A DNA stretch of 64,000 nt from Euglena gracilis (lineage: Eukaryota > Euglenida > Euglenophyceae > Euglenales), in contig CP154956.1 of assembly GCA_039621445.1 (NCBI GenBank), positions 28,030,667-28,094,666 on the forward strand, given 5' to 3'. Position 1 is the stretch's first letter. Each line of letters opens with the position of its first letter. The notes under the pieces were generated by a model that did not search any database, was not told the DNA's origin, and saw only the letters and a program-made list of their open reading frames with translations. Below, piece by piece: positions 13,001 to 24,200 of this stretch. A program made the translations under genes and the position numbers.

Positions 13001-14951
13001 TAACAACAATGGCAAATGCCATAAGCAACAAATTCAAAACCTGCACTCTAACTAACATAATGGCAGGGGCAAATGTGTGTGCACAGGACTACACGTGCAC
13101 AAAAACAGACACCTGCACACATTTGCCTCGCCACGTCGAGGAGGTATTCATGTACAAGGTACTGATGCAAGGGCCATCGCTGGTGGGCCATCCCAGCATC
13201 AGGTTTTCTGACCCAGTGGGCTGCTGAAACCCGTCGCCCTTCAGCGCGATGCCTGAGAATGGAGAAGCAGTGAAGAGACCCAGATTCGGTGCTGATCAGT
13301 GATCATTACTCGGAAAAAGGGGGTGGCCCCCAGGAACGGAAACAGATGCCAAGGAAAAGATGACTGTGAGGGTGGGTCCTGCCCATAGATTCACTTGGTA
13401 AACAACCACCCTGGGGGGCACTTTTCCCGGGCCAACCCCCCCCTGGGTCAACCTGAAAAAAAATTCTGGTTCGGTCGACGGGGCCAAAATATGACCCATG
13501 GCGCACCCCACCCTGGGGGGGGGGGGTCCAGAGGCCCCAACCCACAGGTGGGATCACACAGGTGTTGAGTGAAAAATATGGTCCCACCAGATCCACCCGT
13601 CCTGGGCATCGCTGGGTACCTACAAAAATCGCACGTTCCCGTCTGCCCATCATCGTCATACAGTGGCTAAAACTAACGCTTGACATGCACCCAAAGATCC
13701 TTGTCTGTGACGGCGATTGCAATCAGGGAGTGAACTCCTGCGCGAGAAAACTGCTCCTTCTGAACAGGGAAGAATGTCCCATATCCGTGTTCCAAGATGT
13801 CTCCTGTCCCCCTGACCTTGTGAAAACCCTCTTTCTCTCTCCTCTCTGCCTCCATAATAAAGACTGCGAGGGAGACATGAGGAAGGGAGGCCCAAAAGAG
13901 TGGAAAACCAAATGGGGGGGGACACCGACGAAATCCGCGGTGTAGGTGGCGCCGGTGCGGACAGCGGAGCTGCTAAAGCGGCCGGTGAACGCCGTGGCGT
14001 TGAGGCCAGGCTGGCTTTGGCCAACCCCGGGGCGAGCCCCAAGCACCCCCCTTGGGGGGGGGGAGGTTGGCACAGGCAAGGATGGATATTGATATTGGTT
14101 TTAGGGGGGGGGGGTCCCGATAAATTTGGATGGATTGACACCCCGATATCCTCGATAAAAGTCGATAAAACCGATATGATCATTTTGTGCCCCGATATCC
14201 CCATTTTTGTGATTTGGAGAATCCCAAAATCACCCAAAAAAACAACAAAAAAGTACGTTACCCCCCCAATAAAATATTTCACCATATTTTTTTCGGGACC
14301 CGATAAATTCAAGATTTTCGATAAACCCGATATGAGCCGATATCCAATCCTTGCCACAGGGAGGGACTTGACACTTGGTATGCCCTCCCAAGAGGGGCAG
14401 GTTCGGGCGAACCTGCCCTCCCAAGAGGGGCAGGTTCGGGGGCTCTCCAGTGGTGTCCACAAGCAAGAGTAGGCACCCAGGCTTCGTTTTGCCAACCTCG
14501 GGGGAGGGGGTGCCTTGCGCTGGGGTGCCTGCCACAGCACAAGACACACCCCCCAGGGGGGGGGGGTTCGGTCGGCGCCTGCCGACCAGCCATTTCCTCT
14601 TTGAAAATGGCCATTTTCGGCCCACTGCCTTCGGCGCCGGGATAGCACTACCCCAAAACCCAACCCCCGGGGGGGGGGGGTCGAAAATGCCCGACCTCCC
14701 TGCCTGCCCATAGCACCCACCCCCCTGGAGGGGTGCGCACTTCCTTAAAAAGCAGCCCATCCCCGCCACGGGGTTGGGTCGGCATCTGTTAAAGCCGCCG
14801 GGTCGAGGCGCCACTCGAACGTCAGCGGCGGCTGCCCGGGCTGGGCCTCGCCGACGGAGAAGCAGCGCTCCAGCACGTCCTCCCGCAGCCCCGGGCGGAC
14901 CGCCCCGACCCACAGCAGCAGCCACAACAGCCGCAGCGGCCCGCCGCCCAT
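7087..14951 (-). CDS. Gene B: secreted PA14-like / EGF-like / WLDG-module protein
   Basis: Thirteen minus-strand exons chain in phase with GT...AG borders: 14951-14770, 14014-13926, 13737-13678, 13252-13113, 12883-12761, 11871-11679, 11103-11002, 10756-10644, 9834-9711, 8403-8368, 7913-7775, 7709-7617, 7276-7087. They total 1584 bases, a whole number of codons, giving about 527 residues. The start MGGGPLRLLWLLLWVGAV is a signal peptide. A PA14-like segment follows (TAFTGRFSSSAVRTGATYTA ... DKDLWVHVK), then a Cys-rich, N-glycosylatable stretch (CTCTAQ), an EGF-like exon (CATCTDGCNQCAAGYAGSTC), and a VVRLSAGVPAAIDLLW strand. The C-terminal half is the module shared with gene A, ending with AAVVWLDGVVVF, GWHQLVVKF and a TGA stop. 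The protein should be secreted, perhaps cell-wall or matrix bound; ligand unknown. Weakest points are the 36-base exon 8403-8368 and the acceptor at 7913. Confidence 0.8.
7325..7530. repeat. TG/CATG microsatellite in a gene B intron
   Basis: An irregular GTGTG/GCATGCACGTGCGC tract that fills most of the intron between gene B exons 7709-7617 and 7276-7087. It gives spurious cysteine/histidine/valine open frames on both strands. Confidence 0.75.
8860..9680. repeat. Diverged 'CAGTCAGTCACT' repeats in a gene B intron
   Basis: Fragments of a repeat recognised by AAAAACCAGTC(A/G)GTCA near 8910 and AGTCAGTCACCAGTCAAAAA near 9610, with G/C homopolymers and a GGCGCCTTCGGCGA core at 9549. The same phrases recur at 20040-20270, 39060-39330 and 47080-47370, so this is a dispersed family (R4). 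Its ends were not resolved. Confidence 0.55.
9945..10565. mobile_element. Outer repeat with AAATAACGGGGC ends, carrying a nested MITE
   Basis: The left end CCCCCAAATAACGGGGCAG (about 9950) is mirrored at the right by CCCTGTTATTTGGGGG (about 10548-10563), giving terminal inverted repeats. Inside, the phrase AAAAAGATGGTGCC...TAACGGGGCAC occurs twice: once split by the MITE at 10040-10317 and once intact near 10515-10545. Without the nested MITE the element is about 340 bases. It lies in a gene B intron and carries no coding sequence. Confidence 0.6.
10040..10317. mobile_element. hAT-like MITE, family R1, nested, TSD GTGCCGAT
   Basis: A 278-base element with ends CAGGGGTTTTTTTAGG and, read inward, CAGGGATTTTTTTAAG. 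Flanking 8-mers are GTGCCGAT (10032-10039) and GTTCCGAT (10318-10325), 7 of 8 identical. The core is GGCGCCTGCGGCGCC at 10178-10192. It sits inside another repeat whose intact sister unit near 10515-10545 shows what the unoccupied site looked like. Confidence 0.88.
12350..12540. repeat. Degenerate ATGCGCAAAA tract
   Basis: A run of CGCAAAAA/ATGCGCAAAAA/TGTGCAAAA units in an intron of gene B between exons 12883-12761 and 11871-11679. It is related in composition to the TGCAAAAA tract at 1.3-1.7 kb. Confidence 0.65.
14075..14355. mobile_element. GATAAA-rich miniature inverted-repeat element
   Basis: The left end GGCAAGGATGGATATTGATA (about 14082) matches the inverted right end GGCAAGGATTGGATATCGG (ending about 14356). 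The interior is rich in GATAAA and CGATAT words and has a G-run at 14104-14114. Flanks CACAGG on both sides may be a short duplication. It lies in the first intron of gene B. Confidence 0.5.
14381..14440. repeat. Tandem palindromic 33-bp unit
   Basis: Two identical 27-base copies (14381-14407 and 14414-14440) beginning TGCCCTCCCAAGAGGGGCAG are separated by CGAACC. GAACCTGCCC pairs with GGGGCAGGTTC, so the unit folds into a hairpin. It sits between two other repeats in the first intron of gene B. Confidence 0.7.
14470..14765. mobile_element. Probable miniature element in gene B intron 1
   Basis: This begins CAGGCTTCGTTTTGCC and has GTGCCTTGCGCTGGGGTGCC, two G-run/C-run blocks and a TGCCTTCGGCGCCGGG core at about 14625. 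That layout matches the R5 elements at 30321-30624 and 60400-60683. The right end, against the first exon of gene B, was not fixed. Confidence 0.45.
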
Positions 14952-15733
14952 CGGGGGGTGGGGGAGGTCGGCGCCCTGCGGGGCCGGCTGGTGGGCAGCG
15001 AGGTTCGAGAGCGGGCCGGCCGCCCACCGCCCGACCCGCCCCTCTACCGAGATTGGAACTGGTTCGGGGCTCTGGTTGCGTTGCTGTGTGTACGGGCCTG
15101 AGGTGATCCCGGACAAGCACTTTTTTTATTCAGAAACAAAAGAAATCTGCTGCTCCTAAGGAAGGGGGGAAAGGTTGCTGCCTCAAAACTGGCTGGAAGA
15201 GACTGCTTTCTACTCCAAATATTGTCTTTGGCTGAAGAGTGCCTGCCCAGACCCTCCTTCCCCCCTTCCAAAAAGATAAACCCACCCCCCTTTGGGAAAC
15301 ATCCATTTGATTACGAAAGCCTTCACCATAGCACGGCGAGCGGTGTGAGTGCACCGCCAAAACCTCCTGGCCCCTGGGGGATGAAATGCCTTCCTCTGCT
15401 GCGGCTAAAGAACATGTGTTCTTGGGACCAATCCCCACATGCGCTTCACAGTATTTTATTCATGATGTTTTCTGCGGCTTTCTTCCCAGGGGAGTTGTAT
15501 GAGGGGAGACACAGCGGTGTGCCACCACTGCCCTTGTGTCATTTGCTGTCCCGGTTATGATGCAAGAAGGCCGAGCGTCAGCAGCAACGGAGGTTGGAAG
15601 TGGTGCACAGGCTCTGCAAAGTGCCCCGAAATGAAGCGCACGTTTGGCAAAAGGCCATTTGACGAATTCTGGAGGACACGCAACGGCAGCCGTGAAGTCC
15701 TCGGCCCGCCGCGCAGTGGGACCCAACGGGAGC

Positions 15734-17457
15734 TCAAGCTGGGGGACTGGAGGTCCGGGGTTCGGGGGGCGGCACGGTGCTGTCAGTGGGGGGCAGGGGG
15801 TCGGGGCTCTCCAGGAGCCCGGTGGCGAGCAGGGCGGCGTGGAGTTCGTCACGGTACCCCTGTGAGATGCCGGGGAGGGGAAACTGGGAAAAGAGTACCG
15901 GCTCCTCAAACCCCTTCACCCCTGGTGACAATGACGGGGGTTGCCACCTTCCCTTGGGGGGGGGGGGTGTTTGACTTCAAAAAGAACGATGGATCGGCAA
16001 AGGGGGGGGGGAAGAGCAGAAAGAACCATATCGGGTGAAGTGCGGGGGGTGATACACTGCACATCTGCCATGGCTGGTCCGAACACACACAACTGCCTCA
16101 GACGGTGACGCCTCCAGAGCAGAGAGACTGCACGTGTTCGCAGATATGGACACATGTCTATGCAAAACATAGGTGGACATTTTTCCACACATATCCTTGC
16201 ACCAATACGTGCCAGTGGACCTGCACGGCAGTGCGCTTGGCCTCAGCCTCCTGCGCGGCGGCAGCAGACTCCTGTTGGAGGCGCGTCACGTAGCCTTCGG
16301 GGCTATCGCCGCGGTCCAGGAAGCTGCGGGGAAGGTTCCGGATACACAGCGCAGGTACACACCGGGCAGGCGTCCATATACACCATACACACACCGATGC
16401 CGCAGGGACAGCTGTATGTTGTCCATGAGAGGCAAGGGCCGCATTTGTGGATCTCTCTTGGCCCAGCGGCGACCATTTGCTGTTGCAAGAACCAACTGCA
16501 TTGACTGTGCGAACCAGGGTTGTGACTCGACATCGAGTCACAACCCAACCGAGGGGGGGGGGGGTTGCAAAGGCTGAGGGTCCCTTAGGCGGATCAGAAA
16601 ACATCGCCAGCGCGTCCCATCTTCATCTTCCGGAACTCGGCAGGCCTGATGCACGCCACAGCGAGGGCAGGGGAGGGGGAGCACACTCCAGCAGGCCAAT
16701 GGGGACGGGGACGGGGAGGGTGGCGGCCTTTAGTGCAGTGAAGTGGCCCAACAGCTGGTCCCTGGCGCGGACGGCGACACACGATGGGACACGGTGGCGC
16801 AGCCCCAAAGGCACCAAGGCAAAGCGGGTGGGGAAGCGACGCATGCTGCTGCTGCCCAACACCTTCGCTGTTAAAGCTTGGCCACAGACAACAAACTTCA
16901 ACTCTGTGAAGGCCTGCTCAGGAGGTTGTTATGCTTAAAAAAAAAAGATGCTTGACTGACCCCCCTTCTCTCCCCCCAATGGAGTCCCCTGGCAGGAACT
17001 GGGCCGGACCTGGGGTCGAACCGGGTCCCAAAAAAAAAAACTACAAAAATGCACTAAAAAAACTGCCCCTTTCCGACCCATTTTTGGCCCATTCTTTGCC
17101 CATTTTTGTCCATCCGAAAGCCATAAAATGCTTTGAAAACGTCCAGCCGCCCTTCAGGCAGCTGGAAAAATAAATAAACTCGTTGATGGGTGCAGGGAGG
17201 GGGTCCGAGGCTGGAAAACTGCTGCTGGCTGGCTGGACTCCCCACTTCGGCTTCAGCGACGCCCTGCCCACACCCCTTGACAGCTTGGCACTGAGTACCC
17301 CCCCACCGGGACACATGCCGGCATACAGCGCGCCATGCCACCGCCCCTCCGGCAGGTCGGCGGCCGCCTCCCCCCGCGCCATCACGGACAGCTCCCACAG
17401 CGTCCCGATGGCGGCGCGCAGGTCGCCCTCCACCCGCGCGATGTCCTCCGCCGACAT
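15734..17457 (-). CDS. MED10: Mediator complex subunit 10
   Basis: Four minus-strand exons (17457-17342, 16761-16687, 16323-16221, 15859-15734) join in phase with GT...AG borders into 139 codons plus TGA, close to the usual MED10 length. The N-terminal helix is EDIARVEGDLRAAIGTLWEL, followed by DQLLGHFTAL. The diagnostic family motif is VPIGLLDFLDRGDSPEGY, formed exactly across the exon 2/3 splice, which supports that boundary. A helix rich in Ala/Glu follows, then YRDELHAALLATGLLE and a Pro/Ser-rich tail. MED10 is a subunit of the Mediator middle module that links transcription factors to RNA polymerase II in the nucleus. Its 5' end is about 400 bases past a small ORF and about 830 past the stop of the prolyl hydroxylase gene. 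Confidence 0.85.
16930..17200. repeat. R6 repeat copy in MED10 intron 1
   Basis: This shares with 25490-25705 and 48940-49200 the sequence GCCCATTTTTG followed by an AAAA-rich segment and AATAAATAAA near the end, with G/C blocks outside. It lies in the first intron of MED10 and is non-coding. Confidence 0.6.
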
Positions 17458-17871
17458 GGCCGGCCCCGTCCCCGGCGCAGATGGGGGGACAGCAGAGGAG
17501 ATGCGGACTGCGAGGGGGGAGGGAGGGGGCAGGCAGGACACGCAGACCAGGGGCAGGGGAGGTGGCGGGGCCTCCCGTCCAACCCCCACCCCGGCTTGGA
17601 CACGCTGCCGAGCGATGGCCCATCCCCAGGCAAACATGCAGCCGTTGTTCTGCACTGCATAGCAGACGCAATTTATGGCCCCCCGTTACCCCTGTCCTCG
17701 CCCCCCAGAGCTTGCGCAGGTCCAACCCACACTGGCGGCAGCACTGAACCAGGACACCAAAGTCGAAGTTGCGCGGCACTCGCATATATATACCGCCGCC
17801 CGGGCCCAGGGCATCCGGTGGGGGTCTGGGGGCGGTGCCCACGGGGCCCGGCCGGCCGGACACGCACGCCC

Positions 17872-17981
17872 TCAGCCACCGAAGCCCCGCTTGGGCCCCA
17901 GCTTGCGGGGGCCGGGCCCCTTCTTGGACTGCGGCTTCGCCGCCGGCGGGGGCGCCGCCTTCTGTGCCGGTGCCTGTGCTT

Positions 17982-18012
<31 letters not shown>

Positions 18013-18096
18013 CTGCTGCTGCCGGGCCTCCAGGGCCCGCCGGTTGTGCTCCTCCATCGCCTGCATCCGCCGCAGGGCGGCCGACACCCCCGTCAT
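17872..18096 (-). CDS. Small Q/A-rich basic protein or terminal exon, unassigned
   Basis: An open frame from ATG at 18096 to TGA at 17872 gives 74 residues: an amphipathic start (ALRRMQAMEEHNRRALEARQ), then a Gln-Ala tandem run, then a Pro/Ala/Lys tail ending RKLGPKRGFGG. The codons are GC-rich like the surrounding exons. It lies between the stop of the prolyl hydroxylase gene and the MED10 start. No family was recognised. It could be a small single-exon gene, or the last exon of an unrecognised gene or alternative transcript. The (QA)n part is encoded by a GCCTGT-type hexamer repeat and may be expansion-prone. Confidence 0.45.
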
Positions 18097-18287
18097 CCCT
18101 CCCCCCTTCCAAGCGGCCCCCACCCCCCAACCCCACTTCTGTCGGCCGGGTATCTGGACAGGAAGAGCTGTGGTCTGCAGGGTCGCTTGCTGCATAGGCG
18201 CTCTGTTCAACAAACCTCCAGGGGGAAAAAAACGGCTGCCACCCCGCAGGTGGCGCAGAGAATGGTCACGGGGGGGGGGGGGCTGGG

Positions 18288-21200
18288 CTAAGAGCTGGCC
18301 CTGGCCTTGGCGGTCATCGCCTTCTTCTGCTCCTCCACCTCGGCGGCAGACGCCTGGCCGGCGGACTGCGTTTGGCTCTGCAGCACCGCCGCCGGGGCCA
18401 CGCCCCCCCCCCCCCGCCTGTGTGTGCCCAGGGTGTGGAATTCACACGGGCGGATGGCACATGAGAATAAATGGGTAAGGCACCTCCACTTCCACCAGTT
18501 GGGCTTGCTGACCTGGGGGGGTATCGGGGCGTTGGGCGGTAGTGGCACGGTTTGGGTGACCGACATCTGAGATCTGAGGCGGAATCTGTGGGGGGGGGGG
18601 GCAGGGATATCCTGCTGTCCAGGGTTCCGCTGCTAAACAATAAAACAACTGTAACTATGTTTAAAAAAAATCAAAAAAACATTTTTGGCAAAAGGGGGAA
18701 AACTCTGCAAAGGGCCGACCCAACCTGTGATGGTTCCGCCATGGTGTCCTGCTGGGACTCTCTGCCACAGAGCAGAGGGCGTGGGCGGGACGCGCACCCC
18801 GGCGCCGGGGGCGACGCCGACCGCCACCCACTGCTGGGCGACCCACTTCTCCGCCACCGCCGTCGACGCCTCGTGCAGCGTCCGGTCATCCGGGCGGCCA
18901 TCCCCGAAGCCGGGGAAGAAGACGAGGGCCGGGGCCGGGCGTGCCCACCGGTGTCAGTTGGGGGGGGGGGGCAGGAAGGGATGGCCCCAGCGCATCACAG
19001 TGGTGCTGTGGCCGCTCCAGTTCAAGCCTTGAGGGCAGAGGGGAGCTGTGGGCAGGAGAGGTCAGCATGGTCCTTCGCAAAATGTAAAGAAAAATCCGAT
19101 GTTTGACCACGTTCAACCAAAGGCTGCAGCAGAAATGGCCAAAAAAATCCAAATTCTCGGTCAGCATTGGTGGGGGGAATAAATTTCTGGCATCCATGGA
19201 CCATCGCCAAACCAGCCAAGAAAAGGGTTTATGACTTGGTCAGGCAGAACAGCACATGTATGTATGTGTATATATATATATACATACATATATATATATA
19301 TATGTACGTATGTATAGATATATATATAAATATATATAATAAACACACACACAACACACATCCCCCTGTGTTCAAAGAAGATGTAAATGAAAAAAGTATA
19401 TCGTCCAGACCACGGCATCGGTAACACCGAAAGCCCGCTGGCTGCCATGACAGTTGCAATCCGAACAAAAATTCCTGGCTGGAGGCCAATTCCTGTCCTG
19501 AATGGCCGGCCACTCCCGGGCGTTCCCTTCTTGGGGGCGACGGAAAGGTCGAGGTGGGGGAAGCGGGTCTGACCGCCCTGCAGCCCAACCCGGCAAAGGT
19601 GGGATCCCCCATGGCACATGTTCCCATGGCTGCCAGGAAGGCCGGGTGGGGGAGGTCCAGAACCCCCACCTGGGAGGTCGGGGACGGGGGTCAACCCCAC
19701 CACCCACCACAGCGCCATGGGAAAATTTCCTTTGTCACCGAAGACGTCGCAGGAATATTTTGAAATAAAGATCGGCGCCCCCGGAAATATACGGGAAGGC
19801 CTAGTGGGGGGGTCCAGTTTCTTAAGCCGGAGGTGATCCGGGGGGGGGGGGGAGATCCAGCCAGCCAGCACCATTTTCTAGCGGCCTTTGGGATCCCCCG
19901 GGGGGCTGGTTCTGAAGAAATTGGGTCGGACACCCCCACCCACCATAATGGGGTTGGGGGGTCCATCCCAGGTATGTAACCCCAGTGTAGCACCGCCTGG
20001 GGATATGCACTTTGTGAGAAATGCAGCGTTCAGACCATACCATTGCTCTTGGGGTGTTCACTTTCCACCTTCAAAAAAACCAGTCAGTCACTTCCTGCAC
20101 CCCCCCCCTGGGGGTCATTCACTCTGGCCATTCGGCCAAAAAGGCCAAAATAACGGGTTTGTTGGCTTCTTGGAAATTTTTCTGGTGATTTCAGCACCGG
20201 GTGGGCGACTCAGTCATCCCCCCCCCCCGGGGTCGGCCACTTTGGGAAAAATCAGTCCCCATCCATATTCGGGGGGGGGGGGGGGGGCTGGACCGGGTGA
20301 CCCAATCTTTTACTAAACGGAAAATTTAGGGAATGTAAGAGGGAAGAGACTTTGTCGTAAAATGTCGACTACCATACTGGGCATCTGAAGCTTCTACAGA
20401 AAATGGTCACAGTGGGCCACAAATGCAGCCACACGCACAAACAGAACCCAGCCCAGATGCATGGGAAGCCTTGAGGTGGGGGGGTCTAGCCCGAACGGAG
20501 GGGTCGGACCCCCCTCCAGCCTCAAAGCTGACATGGGCCTGCAAAGTCTCGGTTTTGTGGACCGACAAAGGGACGGATACAAGACCAAAACTGGTCAAAA
20601 ATATCTGATTTTTCGGTGAAAAGAAAATGAAAATGCTGATTTTTTGGGAAATGCTTTGAATTTTTTATGTGGGAAACACCAAAGCATCAAAAAAAAATGT
20701 GCAATATGCTCAAAAGAAGGGGAGAGGGCCATTTTATTTTCCGGTGCTGTGCGGGAAAAAGATTTTCGCTATTTTTTGAAACCTGCCGGGGGTGGGAGGT
20801 CTGGACACCCCCTTCCAACATCTGGGGGATCTGGACCCCCCACCACCACCTTGTCCCCCCAGGGGGTTGGGGGAAGGGTGGTCCGGACCACCCTACCTCA
20901 AAACCGAGGGCTTCCCTGCCCACCGGCCAGGCGCACACCTCGGGGACGTCATTCAGGTACACGAGGATGGTGGCGAGGCGCTGGAACTGGTTCTGCTTCG
21001 CGGTCATCAGCGGGAAGGCGTCCTGGTGGTCCCGGAAGTACTGCCCCGCCTCGTACCGCGCCACCTGCAGCCCCTCGAAGCACACCGCCCCCGGCTGCGG
21101 GAGCCGCCCCGTCCGCTCCCACGGGGCCCCGGGGAAGAGGGTCGCCCGCAGGGCAGGTGGGGACGGGGGGGGGGTGCCTGTCCTTTCCAGGACGTGGGGT

Positions 21201-24200
21201 ACGTGCTCTGGCTGGGAAAGCATCACAACACACCTAAATGCAGAAACCTCTTCGATGTACCTGCCCCCCCCCCCCCGGATGGGAGCCCCCCAGAGTTTCT
21301 ATTCAGACCGTTGGTCGAAAAACTGGGGGTCAATTCCAGGCGTTGCTCTTTAATGGGTTTTGGTTTTAGCTATGCCCTGCTAGGTTGGAAGTGAAACCCT
21401 TAATCAGGTACAACAAGACGACGGTCCTCAAACAACAGGAGACAGATCCCCCTCTGGAAGGAAGCTCCCCTCCATTCTGGTAAACTGCAAATGACCCAGC
21501 CCACTTTGAACCAGTGGCTCAGGAGGACAAAAGACTGCTAGGGGGACGCGGGGGGAACTGTGGCCCAACTGCCCCACACATTTTCTTTGTCACCACCCAA
21601 ATTTGTATGTGACTTTCCTTGGTCGACCAAAAAATGAGAACTACAGCATGGTAATGCTGACGACATGCCATATCCTAACAGACAGTATGCTTTTATGCCG
21701 AGAGCAATGCCATGCAAGGAATGAGGCCAACGTTCATGTCGCAAGATATCTCTGCGGCATTGAACAGGGGAGGGAGGGAGACTGCCCTGGTCAGTGCCCG
21801 GCTCTGGAGTTTTATGGCAGGACCCGACAGGGAGGGGTTGGCCGCCAGGAGTCTCTGTGTAGGTCGCGGAATCAGTGGATCGCAGCGTCTTGAAAACCTA
21901 CTTGCACATGGAGGGGCAGGGTCCTCTTAGGGATGCGGGGGGGGGGGGGGGTTAGGTTGGCTGGAAAATAGGTGCTGGCTGGACCCCTAGGGGGTGGGGG
22001 GTTCGGCTGGCTGGTAACTGGACCCAGCGGGAAACCGAAAAATGCTGGGTTGGAATTTTCAGCCAAAATGAGGAGGAAGAATTCCAAAAGAGCCACCCAA
22101 AAAATGCCATTTTTTATCCATTTTTTGACCCCCATTTCCAAGATTTTCGGCACTTTGCCCGGAATTTCTTTTTGGCCCAGCCCGGCTACATCAGGCTGGC
22201 CCGAACTTTATCAGTGGACCCTCGGTGGGCACAACCAGGCTGGGAGGTGCCAGTGGGGGAGGGGGTTGGGTCCCCTCCGGCTTGAGAAAAACCCTGATGG
22301 GGGGACAAGCATTGATATACATCCCACCACCCACCCACCCATCCACAAACACATGATATCTTTGTGGTCAGAAACAGTTGCCACAGTTTCATGATCAATA
22401 CATGTCAGTGCCGAAGGGGGACACGGACAGGGGGAGAAGGGGAGGACATCAGGGTAGTATGCCAATGCATCTTGAGGGGGGTGTGACAGGACGCACAGGG
22501 AGGGAGACAAAATAAAAAGTTTCTAGAGGTTGCAAGGTCAAAAGGCAGCCATAAACATGATTGGGAACACACCCAGGGTCCCACTTCAAAATGTAGGGGT
22601 AGTGAGACCCCCCCCCCATAACAAAGTCCACACCCAGGCCAACACCGCCCACTCTCCAGAGATTACTCCAAGTTCATCATGGCGCACACACTGCATGATG
22701 CAGTTTATTGAGGGATAGGGTTAGGGAGGGATAGGCTAAGTGTTAAGGTGACGCTTCTTGCTGAAATTGGGCAGTTAGATCTAATTTCAGGTTTAAAAAT
22801 GAACGAGTCACTGGGCATATAATTAGGTCTGCATTTCGGCTGAAATTTGGTGAGCCTGATCCGAAACATAACACTAATCCTGACCTTGGCCCTAACGCTA
22901 ACCATAACCCTTAAAAAAAAAAAGGAGAAATTTGGTATTTTTGCTGTAACAAAGTGAGTTCACCCCCCTCGGTTTACTAGTGGCCCCAGGGGGAGGTCCA
23001 CTAGTTTATAGCTGCCGGTCAAAATATGAAGGAAATAAAAACTTTCAGGCAAAATTTCAAGCCTTTGCTTTTCAAAACAGCATCAACCAGCATTGCTCCC
23101 CCCATGTGGTGGTGTGGTGTGACGTTTCTGCTCTTCTCCAAGGCAATTGCAATCACCACCGTTTTTGCAGGCAAAAATGTCACCCCTCTCTTGCCCATGA
23201 GAAAGAGCAGGAAAACACTGCCACTTTTCGGAGGAAATGTACATTCCTTGGGAAATGGGAGAATTTTTGCTTTTAGACTTTTTTTTATACTTTTTTAAAA
23301 ACTGCCTGTCCTTCATTGGGTAAGATTGGCATTTTGGAGATGTGTTTGTTCAGAATGAAAGGCTATGCTTTTGGACCCCCTTTTGCTCACGCGGCAAAAA
23401 TCATGTTTTCGAAAAAAAAATACAGAAAATAGAGGCCCGAGAATAAACCCCGCCCGTTTATGGTTTCAGCCATAGACCACCCCCAAAATAACCCTGGCCT
23501 TCCTTCTGTGGGGCTCGCACCTTCAGGGGGGGGGGGGGCGAGCAGATGGTCAAGATGGCGCGAGGCACACCTCGTCCAACAGCACAGAGCTGCTGGTGCG
23601 GCGGACGCTGAGCTCCGTCCCTTGGGCAAACAGCTTGCCCGAGCCAATAGTGCCACCAGGGCGGCACGGAGCAGACGGGTGACGTCACTGGACGAAGCCT
23701 TGGCTGTCCGCTCACTTGCGATGTTCCCACTGCCTTGAACAAAAAAATGAAGTCATGAAGATAGAACCACCCCCTTTGAATGGTGGCAATTGTCCAAAAA
23801 AAAATTGGGGGCCGAACTTGATCTTGCACTTAACGCGCAGTTGCCTTGTTCCTTTATGCAATCGCACGAACGAACCTTGTAAACACACCACCAGCCACCA
23901 GGGAAAAAACATCAGCTGGACTCCTGGGGGGGAGGGGATCCGGGGGCACCAGTCTGAAAACGCCGAATAAGTTTTTTTCAAATCGGGGCCCCTTCTTCGG
24001 CGTTTTAAGTCTGGTGGAAATGGGGCATTCAACATGTTTTTTGCTGATTTTGTTCCAAAATCCCAAAAAAATTGCCAAAAATGAACATTTTTGGGGGCTT
24101 TGTGCACTGGGAAAAAACCTTCCACTAGCTGGCCCTGCTAGCAGACCCACATTGGGTGGAGGGTCCACTGGGATTTCCAGCAGCCAAAATTGGCACCTGG

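Noticed and set aside
21820-21860. Short possible P4H exon reading RLLAANPSLS
   Set aside because: It would fit the family between TSSS and EGLQ, but its phase does not match the following exon and it is only about 31 bases.
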